A stretch of 64,000 nt of DNA from WJMB01 sp964581465 (GCA_964581465.1 CAZOOP010000012.1:20486-84485); one strand, 5' to 3'. Positions 34,639 to 44,278 are shown, counted from the first letter of the stretch. Notes: generated from the letters alone by a model not told the origin. Translations and numbers: made by a program.

Positions 34639-35008
34639 GGGGTCGTATACCCGGGCCGGACCTGACTGTGATTGTATCTTGTTGATAATTGAGGTGAGGA
34701 TTATCGGATACCTGTCACAAAGCGGGTAGTTGAATAGTGACGGCTAATCCGGGCCTGATTCTTGGCGATCCTTGGCAATCCTTGGCGATGCTAGATATCG
34801 CCGAACCATAGTATACCTTGACAGCAGATTGCCACCGACTTCTTGTCGCTATCTTCTTGCCGCTATCATCTAGGTTTCGTAATAACAAGCAAGAAGGTCA
34901 TGCTAAATGAATGTTTGCTCTTAAACGGCGCATTTCCGCGGAGTCAATAACGACCCGACAGGCCGATCCCCATCAGCCTGATTTGGTCCGAACACGATCC
35001 ATGATGCC
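34639..35008 (-). mobile_element. MITE-like element, family D, with perfect target duplication
   Basis: 370 bp, slightly longer than other D copies. Reverse: GGGGTCGTATACCCGGGCCG to TTTGGTCCGAACACGATCCA then TGATGCC. Flanks TTGAAGAA on both sides (34631-34638, 35009-35016). The interior includes a small direct repeat (CTTGGCGATCCTTGGCAATC). Confidence 0.82.
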
Positions 35009-35213
35009 TTGAAGAAAGCGGGCGGTACAGGGGGTGCACCCCGGGCGCCCGTGCAAGAGTTTTGCTGCTGTGGGATCGCCGGGAACCTCGCGATAACGGC
35101 TCAAGATTGATTGCGGCTCCAGGAGAACCCAGCGGCTCAAGAGTGTCTTGATTCCGGTGCCGCAACGATGGGCGAACCGTGCCGAGCAATATGGTTGCTG
35201 GAAATCGGCTTGG

Positions 35214-35915
35214 GATCACTAAGCGGCAACGGACTAGTATTAATGGATAACATTTAGATAAGGGATTATCACTCGTATCTGAACCGACTCGTTCAGCTAA
35301 TAGATTGTCATTCAATGTTTTATAGCTCATAGTCGCTGTCATTGTCATACCGTTACTTGGTGGCACTGAATCCGGTTTTGCCTTGAGTCCCGCCGGAAGC
35401 CGGAAGCCGTTGGTTTCATTCAGATTTCGATAATGCTGTGGGTGAGGGCTCTGCTGACGACGCTCCATTGCTCGCTCTAGCAGCTTCGACCGCTATCCGA
35501 CTTCGCTGGGTGAAGCCTCGCTGAGGAAAGTTACCAAAGCTGCTTCTCAAAGCGGCTTTGCTGAGTTGCGAATTAGTTGTTCATCTTCTGTGATGATCCT
35601 TTAGATAAAAGCAGTTAGAATGTAATTAGCTGTGCCTATCGAGCGAGATGCTTGTGGCGGGTACGTGGATTACCACATTCTTTAGCTGCCCGTAGCGACG
35701 TAACCACACAAAAAACTGCCTGACGCCGTCGGCCCCGAAGAGTATGCTTCGATCATGTGCGCCCCGTAATCTAACAGATATTGAGTAAGCACCGTGGTGA
35801 TAAGGTTGCAGTCTAAACCTGAATCAGTATTGCCTCGTCTCAGCCGCTTTTCGAAAGGAAGGCGTAGTTTCTGGCTGGAGAGAGCTGGACCGGGATCGTC
35901 TGTTATGCCATCGGT
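35214..35915 (+). mobile_element. MITE-like element, family C, split by family A
   Basis: Left part 35214-35261 (GGGATCACTAAGCGGCAACG) and right part 35601-35915 (GCAGTTAGAATG, GAGATGCTTGTGGCGGGTAC, GCCTCGTCTCAGCCG, GAGCTGGACCGGGATCGTCT) form one variant-C element interrupted at TTAGATAA. Confidence 0.7.
35262..35600 (-). mobile_element. MITE-like element, family A, nested in family C, perfect target duplication
   Basis: 339 bp, GGGATTATCACTCGTATCTG to TCTTCTGTGATGATCCT. TTAGATAA occurs directly before (35254-35261) and after (35601-35608). Uninterrupted C copies at 2738 and 56069 contain this octamer once, proving insertion with 8-bp duplication. Confidence 0.88.
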
Positions 35916-35997
35916 TTATCCCCTCCGCGGCGGACCAGGCGTTGCAAACGCCCCAGCGGGGATGCCGGAGCGCCGCAAGCACTCGCCGACGTTTCGC

Positions 35998-37734
35998 CTA
36001 GTAGCCGCCGAAGCTGGTGCCGAACTCGACGATCTCGTTCTCGACGATGGTCAGGATGGTCAGCGGCTTGTGGGCCTCGCCGTCAGCGTCGACGTGGGTT
36101 TCGCCGATCAATCCCGGATAGGCGCGCAGGGAACGCAGCTCGACGGCCAGCTCGGGCCGGGTCAGCGCTCCAGCGTCGATGCACCAGGCCAGCATACCGA
36201 AGCAATCGTAGGCGTGGGCGGCCAGGAAGGTCGGGTCCGAGCCCAGGCGGCTGCGGTAGCCGGCGATGAAGGACTGCACGTCGGCGTCACGGCTGCGCAG
36301 GTAGAGGGCGTCGCAGAAGATGGCGCCCTCGACGTAGCGCATCCCCATCCGGGTCACCGACTCGGCGTTCCAGCCGTTGCCGCCGACCAGTTCGGCGACG
36401 ATGCCGTAGAAGACCAACTGGCTGGCCAGCTCGGTGATGTGGGGCTGGTGGGCCGCGATGAAGATGCCGTCGAGGCCCTGGCGGCGGAAAACCTTGCACT
36501 CGCTGGTATAGCTCTTGGCCTCGAGGGGGAAGGACTGCTCGACGACGACGTCGATGTTGTTGTCGTCGGCGGCCTCGCGAAAGGCCTGGCGCATCCCCTC
36601 GCCATAGGCCGTATCCTCGTAGAGGATGCCGAAGCGGCCCAGGCCCAGGCGGTCGCTGCAGAACTCGGCCAGGGTCTCGCACTGGTTCTCGTAGGTCATC
36701 GCGTTGCGGAAGGCGTAGTTGGAACGCTCGGCCAGGCCAGCCTCGGTGGCCGCCGGGGTGATCAGCGGCAGCTCGTAGTCCTCGGCCAGGGGAATGATCG
36801 CCCCGAAGGCCGTCGAGGAGAGGGGGCCGATGACGGCCACGGCCTGGGAATCCTCGGCCAGACTGCGCAGGCCCAGCTCGGCGCCCTCCGGCGTGCCCCG
36901 GCTGTCGACGACGACGATCTCGATCTTGCGCTCGTGGCCCGCGTTGTAGCGGCTGGCGGCCAGCTCCACCGCCGTGCGCACCTCGCGGCCGTAGGGCGCC
37001 CAGTCACCGGAGAGCGGCACCAGGCAGCCGATAACCTTGGGCTCGAGCCGGAGCTTCTCATTGACCTCGGTCAGCAGCTCGCGACCCGCCGTGCGGTAGG
37101 GCGTGTCCAGGGGGTGGTCCTCCAGGCGGCGCAGGTAGAGGGCGGCGGACTCCAGATCACCGCGTTGGTAGGACTCCTCGCCCAGGGTGTAGAACAGGTA
37201 GGCTCCCAGGTAGCTCTCGGCGAAGGTCTCCAACAACGCCCGCTTCTCGCCGCGGTCCAGGACGGCGAAGTGTTCCTGGAAGCTCTCCAGGGCGACATCG
37301 AAGAAGCGGCCGTCCGGGTTCGAGGCCAGCACACCCAGGCTCTGGGCCGCCTCGTAGTAACGGCCGCGCTCGCTCTGCGCCCGGGCGTAGAGCAGGCGGG
37401 CGTCGTCGATCAGTTCGTGTTCGGGGAAATCGCCGATGAAGCGGGCGAAGTGACCGGCCGCGCCGTCGAAGTCCCCGAGCTGGTACTCGGAATAGGCCAG
37501 GCGGTAGAGGGCCAGGGGGTAGAGCCGGGTGTAGGAGTAGATGTCGACCACGGCGGTGAAGCCGCTGATCGCCCCGGCGTAGTCGCCATCGTTGTAGGCC
37601 TCGCTGGCCCGCTCGAAGTGTTCCCTGGCCCGTTCGGGGATCTCGTCATCGTCGGGGGGCTGACAAGCTCCGACGAAGAGCAGACCGAGCAGGGTGGTGG
37701 TGATCATGAAAAGCATCAGTGGGCGCTTGGGCAA
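35998..37734 (-). CDS. Lipoprotein with TPR repeats and a type 1 periplasmic-binding domain
   Basis: 578 residues. Lipobox LLFVGAC (Cys near 24). Residues ~35-215 hold TPR-like helices (EHFERASEAYNDGDYAGAIS, ALYRLAYSEYQLGDFDGAAG). From ~225 to the end it is a Leu/Ile/Val-binding-type fold: VIGCLVPLSGDWAPYGREVR, AVAVIGPLSSTAFGAIIPLA, LPLITPAATEAGL, GRFGILYEDTAYGEGMRQAF. This architecture resembles LpoA-type lipoproteins and TPR-bearing amino-acid-binding proteins. Solute, peptidoglycan-synthase or sensor roles are all possible; no permease is adjacent. TTG start at 37734 has GGAGGATGA directly upstream. Confidence 0.75.
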   Translation of the reverse strand: MPKRPLMLFMITTTLLGLLFVGACQPPDDDEIPERAREHFERASEAYNDGDYAGAISGFTAVVDIYSYTRLYPLALYRLAYSEYQLGDFDGAAGHFARFIGDFPEHELIDDARLLYARAQSERGRYYEAAQSLGVLASNPDGRFFDVALESFQEHFAVLDRGEKRALLETFAESYLGAYLFYTLGEESYQRGDLESAALYLRRLEDHPLDTPYRTAGRELLTEVNEKLRLEPKVIGCLVPLSGDWAPYGREVRTAVELAASRYNAGHERKIEIVVVDSRGTPEGAELGLRSLAEDSQAVAVIGPLSSTAFGAIIPLAEDYELPLITPAATEAGLAERSNYAFRNAMTYENQCETLAEFCSDRLGLGRFGILYEDTAYGEGMRQAFREAADDNNIDVVVEQSFPLEAKSYTSECKVFRRQGLDGIFIAAHQPHITELASQLVFYGIVAELVGGNGWNAESVTRMGMRYVEGAIFCDALYLRSRDADVQSFIAGYRSRLGSDPTFLAAHAYDCFGMLAWCIDAGALTRPELAVELRSLRAYPGLIGETHVDADGEAHKPLTILTIVENEIVEFGTSFGGY

Positions 37735-37822
37735 ATCATCCTCCCGCGGCTGCCGCGAAGCCGGGCGTTCGAGGACGTCCGGCAGCGGGCGCAGGTATAG
37801 TTTTCCAGTGTAAAGGGTGGTT

Positions 37823-37852
37823 ATTATACACCGCCGCCGCCGTGGCGGTCAA
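37823..37852 (-). promoter_or_regulatory. Sigma-70-like promoter (minus strand)
   Basis: On the minus strand TTGACC, 18-bp spacer, TATAAT, about 90 bp upstream of the TPR-binding lipoprotein start. Confidence 0.6.
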
Positions 37853-38005
37853 AAGACTTCGTCGCTGTGCTATCATCGAACACGAGACAAGCTCACGGTC
37901 TCCCGGAACCTTCCCATTCTCCTCACTTCGAGATCGATTGACCTGCATGCGTCTGACGGAGGATCACCCGGTCCCCGATCACCAGGAATGCTCTTGATTT
38001 CCGAA

Positions 38006-38353
38006 GGGATTATCACACGTTCATGAACAGGCATGTATCACTTATAGCTTGTTATTATGTGTCTCATAGCTGTAAATGCCGTCGCTGTCCGCGCGCTGTC
38101 TGGTGGCATGAAACAGTCGTAGTCTAAGCGGAGGCTTCAAAAAGAACGCTCTGCTTCGGGAAGTCGCCACTCCCGACCTGCATCCCGGGCTTCACAGTTC
38201 AAGAAGGGCTACCTGCTTTTAATAGCTGCTTTAGCAGATATGAAACTTATGGCATATCGAGCTGGAACCCTTCGCGAAGTAGTTGTCGGCACTTCCGCTC
38301 TAAGTGCGGCTCCTTATTCCTTCAACGTCGGTTCCGTTTCAAGTGATAATCCC
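38006..38353 (-). mobile_element. MITE-like element, family B
   Basis: 348 bp in reverse: GGGATTATCACACGTTCATG to GGTTCCGTTTCAAGTGATAA then TCCC. Interior CACTCCCGACCTGCATCCCG. No matching flanks. Confidence 0.72.
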
Positions 38354-38866
38354 TAGCTCAAAAAGCCACCACTATCCCCAGGGTAGATTTGTGGCAGATA
38401 ACACTACAAGTGCAAGCAGGCTTGAAAGTGCGGAAGGTCGGCCGCCCCGCAGGCTAACCTGGAGATTGTAACGGGAGGACCAACGATAAGCCGGCTTTTA
38501 TCTGGTAAAGCTACAATCAGCAGTCTTTCTCCTTATCCAGTAGACGCTTTCGCAGAGCGAGTATCAAATCCCCCTCGATCAAGCCCGCTCTATCTAGTTA
38601 GTGATATTGGTCCAGTTTGCATTGATGATCCATTATTGATCCCATGCCATGGAAAGCATCCGTCATAGGTATGCCACCCCATTGCCACCGAGCGACCCCA
38701 CGGCTGATAACAGCGGCAGAGCAAAAGCCCGTTTGGACAGACTCTCACTCTGAGCCGCTGCCGGTGTTCCCACCGCCGCTTCAACCTGGCATGACCCCTC
38801 GCCCCGCAATGGACGGTCAACCGCGATCCCCAGACCGGTAACGTCTTCTCCCGCCGGGAGGTTGCA
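38354..38866. other. Intergenic region without recognised gene
   Basis: 513 bp upstream of the first cyclophilin gene. It shows a weak MITE-like piece near 38600-38632 (GGTCCAGTTTGCATTGATGA). No supported coding frame; the AT-rich part gives way to GC-rich sequence after 38680. Confidence 0.35.
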
Positions 38867-39487
38867 ATGAAGCCCTTCCATCTGGTTTTGTTATTGGCGC
38901 TCGCCACCGGCGCCCTCGCCATGGACTATCTGATCCCCGGCGCCGTCGCCGATTCCCCCGTGGCCGAGGTGCGCACCGAGCTGGGCTCCTTCTACATCCT
39001 ACTTCACGATGCCATCACCCCGGACACCGTCGCCAACTACATCGCCCTGGCCGAGTCCGGATTCTACGACGGTATCGGTTTCCATCGCGTCGTCGAGGGC
39101 CACGTCATCCAGGCTGGCTGCCCGCTCTGGGATACAGAACTGGCCGGCAGCGGCGGCCCGGGCTACACCATCCCCTTCGAGAACGCCGCGCTCATCCACC
39201 TCGAGGGCGCCGTGGGGATGGCCCGCAGCGCAGACCCAAACTCCGCCGGCAGCCAGTTCTACGTCTGCCTGGCCCCCCGACCCCACCTGGACGGCGACTA
39301 CGTCGTCTTCGGCAGCGTGATCGCCGGGATGGAGGTCGTTCACGCCGTCGAGGTGGGCACACTGATCGAGACCGTCGAGATCCTCGACTACGCCGAGTTC
39401 CGCGAGCGCGCCCTGCGCCGCGATATCGACGACCCCCTGAAGATTAGACCGCGCACCGACGCCACCCCCGAGGTTGAAGATGACTAA
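38867..39487 (+). CDS. Exported cyclophilin-type peptidyl-prolyl isomerase, copy 1
   Basis: 206 residues. Signal peptide MKPFHLVLLLALATGALA. The cyclophilin domain spans ~25-175: ELGSFYILLHDAITPDTVAN, GFYDGIGFHRVVEGHVIQAG (catalytic FHRV), GSGGPGYTIPFENAALIHLE, GAVGMARSADPNSAGSQFYV (MAR and SQFY motifs) and YVVFGSVIAGMEVV. It catalyses prolyl cis-trans isomerisation, here in the periplasm. ATG with GGGAGG upstream. The stop overlaps the start of a paralogous gene by 8 bp, so the pair is co-translated. Confidence 0.9.
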   Translation: MKPFHLVLLLALATGALAMDYLIPGAVADSPVAEVRTELGSFYILLHDAITPDTVANYIALAESGFYDGIGFHRVVEGHVIQAGCPLWDTELAGSGGPGYTIPFENAALIHLEGAVGMARSADPNSAGSQFYVCLAPRPHLDGDYVVFGSVIAGMEVVHAVEVGTLIETVEILDYAEFRERALRRDIDDPLKIRPRTDATPEVEDD

Positions 39488-40124
39488 ACGCCTGCTTATC
39501 ACAATCCCGGCCACGGCTCTGCTGATCCTGTCCGGCTGCTCCGAAAACGCCGCCGGACCCTACCCCGAGCCAAACGCCGAAACCCCCGTCGCCCGAGTGA
39601 TCACCGACGCCGGCGAGTTCTACATCCTGCTCCACGAAAGCGTCAATCCCGAGACCGTCGCCAACTTCGTCGAACTCGCTGACGACGGCTTCTACGACGG
39701 CATAGGCTTCCACCGCGTCGAGCCCGGCGGCGTGATCCAGGCCGGCTGCCCCCACTGGGACGACCCCACCCTGGCCGGCACCGGTGGACCCGGTTACACG
39801 ATTCCCTTCGAGAACGCCACGCTCTCCCACCTCGAAGGCGCCGTGGGCCTGGCCCGCGCCGCCGACCCCGACTCCGGCGGCAGCCAATTCTACGTCTGTC
39901 TCAACCCCCTGCCCCAGCTCGACGGCGACTACGTCGTCTTCGGCCAGATCGTCGGCGGGATGGAGGTCGTCTACAACGTCGTCATTGGAACCGTCATCGA
40001 GGCCATCGAACTGACCACCTGGGAGGATTTCCTCAACCGCGCCTCCCGGGGTGAGCTGGACCTGCGACCCCGCCGTTCCGCCGAGTCCACCGCTGAAATA
40101 CCCGAACTAGATATCAGCGGCTGA
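39480..40124 (+). CDS. Lipoprotein cyclophilin-type peptidyl-prolyl isomerase, copy 2
   Basis: 214 residues. Lipobox LLILSGC anchors it, unlike the soluble copy 1. The domain has the same motifs (GFYDGIGFHRVEPGGVIQAG, GAVGLARAADPDSGGSQFYV, YVVFGQIVGGMEVV), so the two genes are a tandem duplication whose products now differ in localisation. ATG at 39480 overlaps the previous gene by 8 bp and uses a GAGG within it. A nested palindrome begins 20 bp after the stop. Confidence 0.9.
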   Translation: MTKRLLITIPATALLILSGCSENAAGPYPEPNAETPVARVITDAGEFYILLHESVNPETVANFVELADDGFYDGIGFHRVEPGGVIQAGCPHWDDPTLAGTGGPGYTIPFENATLSHLEGAVGLARAADPDSGGSQFYVCLNPLPQLDGDYVVFGQIVGGMEVVYNVVIGTVIEAIELTTWEDFLNRASRGELDLRPRRSAESTAEIPELDISG

Positions 40125-40144
40125 GCGTCCCGCACCCCGCGACC

Positions 40145-40326
40145 CGGCGGAACCCTTGCCCCGGCGCCCGGCGAGCCGGCACCCCCGCGGCGGCGTTGGC
40201 ACGTTTCTTGCGCAAGGACACCTGGCTTCCCAGTTCCAGCGCCCGACTCCGCAAGAAACGTGCCAACGCCGTCGCGGCCGCCAAAGAAAACCTAGCCGAG
40301 CTGGAAGGGGGGCAAGGGTTCCGCCG
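40145..40326. repeat. Nested double palindrome with convergent sigma-54-like motifs, copy 3
   Basis: Inner arms 40192-40211 (GGCGTTGGCACGTTTCTTGC) and 40251-40270 (perfect complement), 39-bp loop. Outer arms 40145-40162 (CGGCGGAACCCTTGCCCC) and 40309-40326 are perfectly complementary over 18 bp. It lies between the second cyclophilin gene and the gdh promoter. Confidence 0.88.
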
Positions 40327-40400
40327 CCGCGAGCTTGACCACCTTAGCACAACAGCGCCTATATCGTTGACTATGATGCGCTTATGGTTAACGAATATGC

Positions 40401-40429
40401 TTGACATATTTTTCACAATGTAGTACGCT
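40401..40429 (+). promoter_or_regulatory. Sigma-70-like promoter of the gdh gene
   Basis: TTGACA (40401-40406), 17-bp spacer, TACGCT (40424-40429), 102 bp upstream of the start at 40531. It lies downstream of the palindromic unit. Confidence 0.6.
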
Positions 40430-40530
40430 TCTCCCCGCTCGGCCCAGCAGCCGTCGATCACCCGCTCCATTCAAGAGGTCCCCGGCCTCATCGCCCTTTC
40501 ACCCGGGGTCAACCCACCACAGGAGGAACG

Positions 40531-41784
40531 ATGTCCGAGGAATACAGCGCGCTACGCCAGGCCCAGCGCGAGTTCGACAAGGTCGCCGAGATGATGGGCC
40601 TGGAGCAGAGCTACCGCAACGTGCTGCGGGAGCCGGCGCGCACCCTGTCGGTCAACGTCCCGGTGCGCATGGATGACGGCACCATCCGCACCTTCAAGGG
40701 CTACCGCTGCCAGCATAACACGGCCTGCGGCCCGGCCAAGGGCGGCATCCGCTACTCCCTCGACGTCACCGTCGACGAAGTCCAGGCCCTGGCCACCTGG
40801 ATGACCTGGAAATGCTCCCTGGCCGGTATCCCCTACGGCGGCGGCAAGGGCGGCATCCACGTCGACGTCCACGAGCTCTCCGCCGGCGAGCTCGAGCGCC
40901 TTTCGCGACGTTTCTTCTCCGAGATCCAGCCTCTGGTCGGCCCCGAGAAAGACATCCCCGCTCCGGACATGAACACCGACGGCCGGATCATGAGCTGGTA
41001 CATGGACACCTATTCGATGAACGTCGGCAAGACCACCCTGGGCGTGGTCACCGGCAAGCCCCTCTCGCTGGGCGGCTCCGAGGGCCGCACCGCCGCCACC
41101 GGTCGAGGCGTCTTCGTCGCGGCCATGAACGCGATGCGCAAGAAGGGCATCGAGCCCCGGGACGCCCGCATCGTCATCCAGGGCTTCGGCAACGTCGGCT
41201 ACTGGGCCGCCGTGCTCTTCCACGAAGTAGGCTGCAAGGTCGTCGGACTCTCCGACTACTACGGCGGCGTTTACAACCCCAAGGGGCTCGATCCCACCAA
41301 GGGCAAAGAGCGCGCCATGAGCGAGGACGAGAGCGTCTGCAACATGCTCGAGGGCGACCGCATCACCAACGAGGAGCTGCTCACCCTGGATTGCGACGTG
41401 CTCTGCCCCTGCGCCCTGCAGAACCAGCTCACCGAATCCATCGCCCCGCGGATCAAGACCAAGCTGATCTCCGAGGGCGCCAACGGCCCCACCACCCCCG
41501 AGGCGGACCAGATTCTCTACGACAAGGGCGTCGTGGTCATCCCCGACTTCCTCGCCAACGCCGGCGGCGTGATCGTCAGCTACTTCGAGTGGGTTCAGGG
41601 GCTGCAGTTCTTCTTCTGGCACGAGAAAGAGGTCAACGCCAAGTTGGATGAGATCATGGACCGCAACCTGGACCGGGTCTGGGCCTTGGCCGAGGAGAAG
41701 AACATCTGCCTGCGCGACGCGGCCTACTGGTTCGCTATCGAGCGGGTGGCCCGGGCGACCCAGTTGCGGGGTATCTATCCCTAG
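40531..41784 (+). CDS. gdhA: Glu/Leu/Phe/Val-type dehydrogenase, probably glutamate dehydrogenase
   Basis: 417 residues, the length of hexameric bacterial and archaeal glutamate dehydrogenases. Motifs: KGYRCQHNTACGPAKGGIRY (substrate Lys), MTWKCSLAGIPYGGGKGGIH (catalytic Lys), PEKDIPAPDMNTDGRIMSWY, and the cofactor loop IVIQGFGNVGYWAAVLF. It interconverts glutamate and 2-oxoglutarate with ammonia, linking carbon and nitrogen metabolism. ATG has GGAGGA seven bases upstream. Its own promoter and a strong terminator make it monocistronic. An upstream sigma-54-like palindrome would fit nitrogen control, but that is inference. Confidence 0.92.
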   Translation: MSEEYSALRQAQREFDKVAEMMGLEQSYRNVLREPARTLSVNVPVRMDDGTIRTFKGYRCQHNTACGPAKGGIRYSLDVTVDEVQALATWMTWKCSLAGIPYGGGKGGIHVDVHELSAGELERLSRRFFSEIQPLVGPEKDIPAPDMNTDGRIMSWYMDTYSMNVGKTTLGVVTGKPLSLGGSEGRTAATGRGVFVAAMNAMRKKGIEPRDARIVIQGFGNVGYWAAVLFHEVGCKVVGLSDYYGGVYNPKGLDPTKGKERAMSEDESVCNMLEGDRITNEELLTLDCDVLCPCALQNQLTESIAPRIKTKLISEGANGPTTPEADQILYDKGVVVIPDFLANAGGVIVSYFEWVQGLQFFFWHEKEVNAKLDEIMDRNLDRVWALAEEKNICLRDAAYWFAIERVARATQLRGIYP

Positions 41785-41809
41785 AACCAGCTATTCAAAG
41801 GATATACCA

Positions 41810-41837
41810 TCGGGGACCGCTTGGTCCCCGTTTTTTA
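41810..41837 (+). terminator. gdh terminator
   Basis: CGGGGACC-GCTT-GGTCCCCG followed by TTTTTTATT, 26 bp after the stop. Confidence 0.9.
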
Positions 41838-41926
41838 TTGGGAATCTGATTGGATACCTTGCCAATACCCGGGGCATCGGTCAGTTTACCCTGCACCGCA
41901 AGAACAAGGTGCACGATTTAAGGTAG

Positions 41927-42267
41927 GGGATTATCACCTGAAACTGAACCTACGTCGAAACCTAAAAACAGCGGCATTTAGAACGGATGCGCCCACAACT
42001 ACCACATGAGGGCCTTCAGCTCGACGGGCCAAAGAGGTTTTACATATCAGCTAAACCAGCTATTTGTAAACATTTAGTCTTCAGATGACTGGTATGCCCG
42101 GGATACAAATCAGGAGTAGCGACTTCCCAACTCACAGCGTCCTGTTAGAGCAAGTCTGGATTTCCGCCAGCAGGGAACGCATGGACAGTGACAGGATGTG
42201 CAGAAATAAAACACATAAAACTAGCAATTTGCGAGAAATGCCGGTTTAAAAAACAAGTGATAACTAC
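41927..42267 (+). mobile_element. MITE-like element, family B, right end decayed
   Basis: GGGATTATCACCTGAAACTG to AACAAGTGATAACTAC, about 341 bp, the length of intact B copies. Interior TTAGTCTTCAGATGACTGGT and GCGCATGGACAGTGACAGG-like sequence (42178). No target duplication. Confidence 0.68.
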
Positions 42268-42341
42268 TAGCAATCGTCTGCGGCGCCCGCCTCAGTCAAG
42301 TCACTTATCAGTCAAGCGAACAATCAGCTCGATGAACAGTG

Positions 42342-43145
42342 TCAATCCAGCCGTACCCAGGGCGGCAGGTCGTCCTCCTCCTCGCGTTTACGCAGGCGCT
42401 CGCGCTCCCGGATGACATCCACATCCTCGCGACGTCCCTCGTCGAGCTTGAGGCGGCCCTCGTCGCGGGCGTCCAGCAACCGCTCGCGCTCGTCCAGGTT
42501 GCGCCGGTACTCTTGCAGGCGGCGCTTCCAGTAGGCCCGCTTGCGCTGTTCGTTGCGGACGAAGAAGCTGATCGAGAAGGCGATCAGGCCCTGGAAGGCC
42601 AGGCTGAGAGTCTGCCAGAGCGTGCCCGAGACCAGCAGATTGGCCCAGCTTGTCCGTTCACCGAAGACGGCCAGCCAGACAGTGCCGAGCAGAACGGATG
42701 CCAGCAGGCCCAGCAGCAGCCCCAGAACGAAGCTTTTGGGCGAGGGATAGCCGTCATCCTCTAGCTCGCGCTGGTAGAGCCAGCCCCCCAGGGCGGCCAT
42801 GATCAGCGGCGCCAGGTAGAAGCCGCCGGCGCCGGAGAACAGGAAGGCGAAGCCGACGTGTCCCTCGGGAAACAGGGGCAGGCCGATCACGCCCAGAGCC
42901 AGTCCGACGGCCGTCGCCGCCAGGACCCAGAAGCGGTTCAGAAAGATCAGTGCGACGCAGGCCAGTCCGGTGATCAGGTTTGTGTAAGCCTCGACGTTGG
43001 CCATCGGCCGAACCGTCATCCCGCTGAGCGCGATCAGCCCGACCAGGGCCAGGGCGACGAGGAGGTTGCGCCAGGGGTTGGGGCTCTGGAAAGGCGCCTG
43101 GAACGTGGCTTCACCGGTGGCTTCCAAGGGGGCTTCGTCGGTCAT
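42342..43145 (-). CDS. Polytopic membrane protein with charged coiled-coil tail
   Basis: 267 residues from the ATG at 43145 (MTDEAPLEATGEATFQAPFQ). After a ~35-residue hydrophilic start it has about six hydrophobic helices in three pairs (LLVALALVGLIALSGM, ITGLACVALIFLNRFWVLAA, FVLGLLLGLLASVLLGTVWL, LWQTLSLAFQGLIAFSISFF). A highly charged C-terminal helix of ~75 residues follows (RNEQRKRAYWKRRLQEYRRN to EEEDDLPPWVRLD). No family recognised. The ribosome-binding site is poor; the upstream extension is repeat DNA and was excluded. Confidence 0.6.
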   Translation of the reverse strand: MTDEAPLEATGEATFQAPFQSPNPWRNLLVALALVGLIALSGMTVRPMANVEAYTNLITGLACVALIFLNRFWVLAATAVGLALGVIGLPLFPEGHVGFAFLFSGAGGFYLAPLIMAALGGWLYQRELEDDGYPSPKSFVLGLLLGLLASVLLGTVWLAVFGERTSWANLLVSGTLWQTLSLAFQGLIAFSISFFVRNEQRKRAYWKRRLQEYRRNLDERERLLDARDEGRLKLDEGRREDVDVIRERERLRKREEEDDLPPWVRLD

Positions 43146-43277
43146 GGGCAAGTTGGGGGTTAGTGGTGTGTGGTCTCGACGGATTGGTTCAAAGAAGATG
43201 CCGGGGCCGTCGCAGAGATGGAGACTATTGCGGCGTACCAGACCTGTATCATTGGCGGAGAAAGCTATATTTAGTGA

Positions 43278-43619
43278 GGGATTATCACCTGAAGCTGAAC
43301 CTACGTCGAAAACGCAAATGAGCGGCATTTAGAACGGAAGTGTCGACAATCACTTCACGAAGGGCTGTTCATTCGACGAGCCAAAGAGTTGTCATACCTG
43401 CTAAAGTCTGTATTTTTAAGCGTTTAGTCTCATACAACCTGGGATGCAAATCAGTAGTCACGACTTCCCAAAGCAGAGCGCTATATTGAAAGCGCCTTCT
43501 TAGAGAACATCTTATATGCCACAAGGCAGCGCATGGACTGTGGCAGCCTGCAAAGCTATAAGACAAATAATAACAAGCTATTATTGATACATGTCAGTTC
43601 AAGCACGTGTGATAATCCC
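43278..43619 (+). mobile_element. MITE-like element, family B, intact with perfect target duplication
   Basis: 342 bp from GGGATTATCACCTGAAGCTG to GCACGTGTGATAATCCC. Flanked by TTTAGTGA on both sides (43270-43277 and 43620-43627). This is the reference copy for family B. Confidence 0.88.
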
Positions 43620-43692
43620 TTTAGTGAAAAGCTGCAAACTCACCGGCCCGAGCCCCTCTACTCGATACTGTAAAAAAAGCGTTAGTAATCCT

Positions 43693-43912
43693 GGCATCGT
43701 GGAACATGTCAGAAACGAATCAGGCTGATTGGGAACGGCCTGCCGGGCCGTTCTACACTTACCTGAGATGCACATTGTTGATCAATCATCTTTAGCATAC
43801 CCTTATTACCTTTTATTACGACATTTAGGAGTCAGTGGCAATCTGCTGTCAGGGCATATACAAGTGCGCTGATATCTGTGTTTGGCAAGGAAGACATTCT
43901 TCTTAATTGCAA
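43693..43912 (+). mobile_element. MITE-like element, family D, interrupted by family B
   Basis: GGCATCGTGGAACATGTCAG, then AATCAGGCTGATTGGGAACG and GCGCTGATATCTGTGTTTGG. It breaks at 43913 where family B begins. A short D-like continuation may lie at 44279-44295 before another D insertion. Confidence 0.65.
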
Positions 43913-44278
43913 GGGATTATTACACGTTCCTGAACAGGCATATATCGCTAATAACTTGTTATCATGTACTTTATAGCTACGCAAGCTGTCACTTCCCGTG
44001 CGTTGCCAGGTGGCAAACACCAGGCTTGCCCGAAGCGGGCGCTTCCAAGAGGATGCTGAGAGGACGCTGAGAGACTGGAAGTCTCGACTCCTGACTTGCA
44101 TTCCGGGCTTACCGGTAATATGGAGGCTAAATGTTTCCAAACAGCTGGTTTAACTGATATGTAAAACCTCTTTGGTCCGTCGAGCTGAAGGCCCTCATGT
44201 GGTAGTTGTCGGCACCTCCGTTCTAAATGCCGCTGTTTTTTAGGTTTCGACGTAGGTTCAGTTTCGGGGGATAATCCC
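43913..44278 (-). mobile_element. MITE-like element, family B, nested in family D
   Basis: 366 bp in reverse: GGGATTATTACACGTTCCTG to GGTTCAGTTTCGGGGGATAA then TCCC. It interrupts a family D element. A small internal duplication (GAGGATGCTGAGAGGACGCT) accounts for the extra length. Confidence 0.72.
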
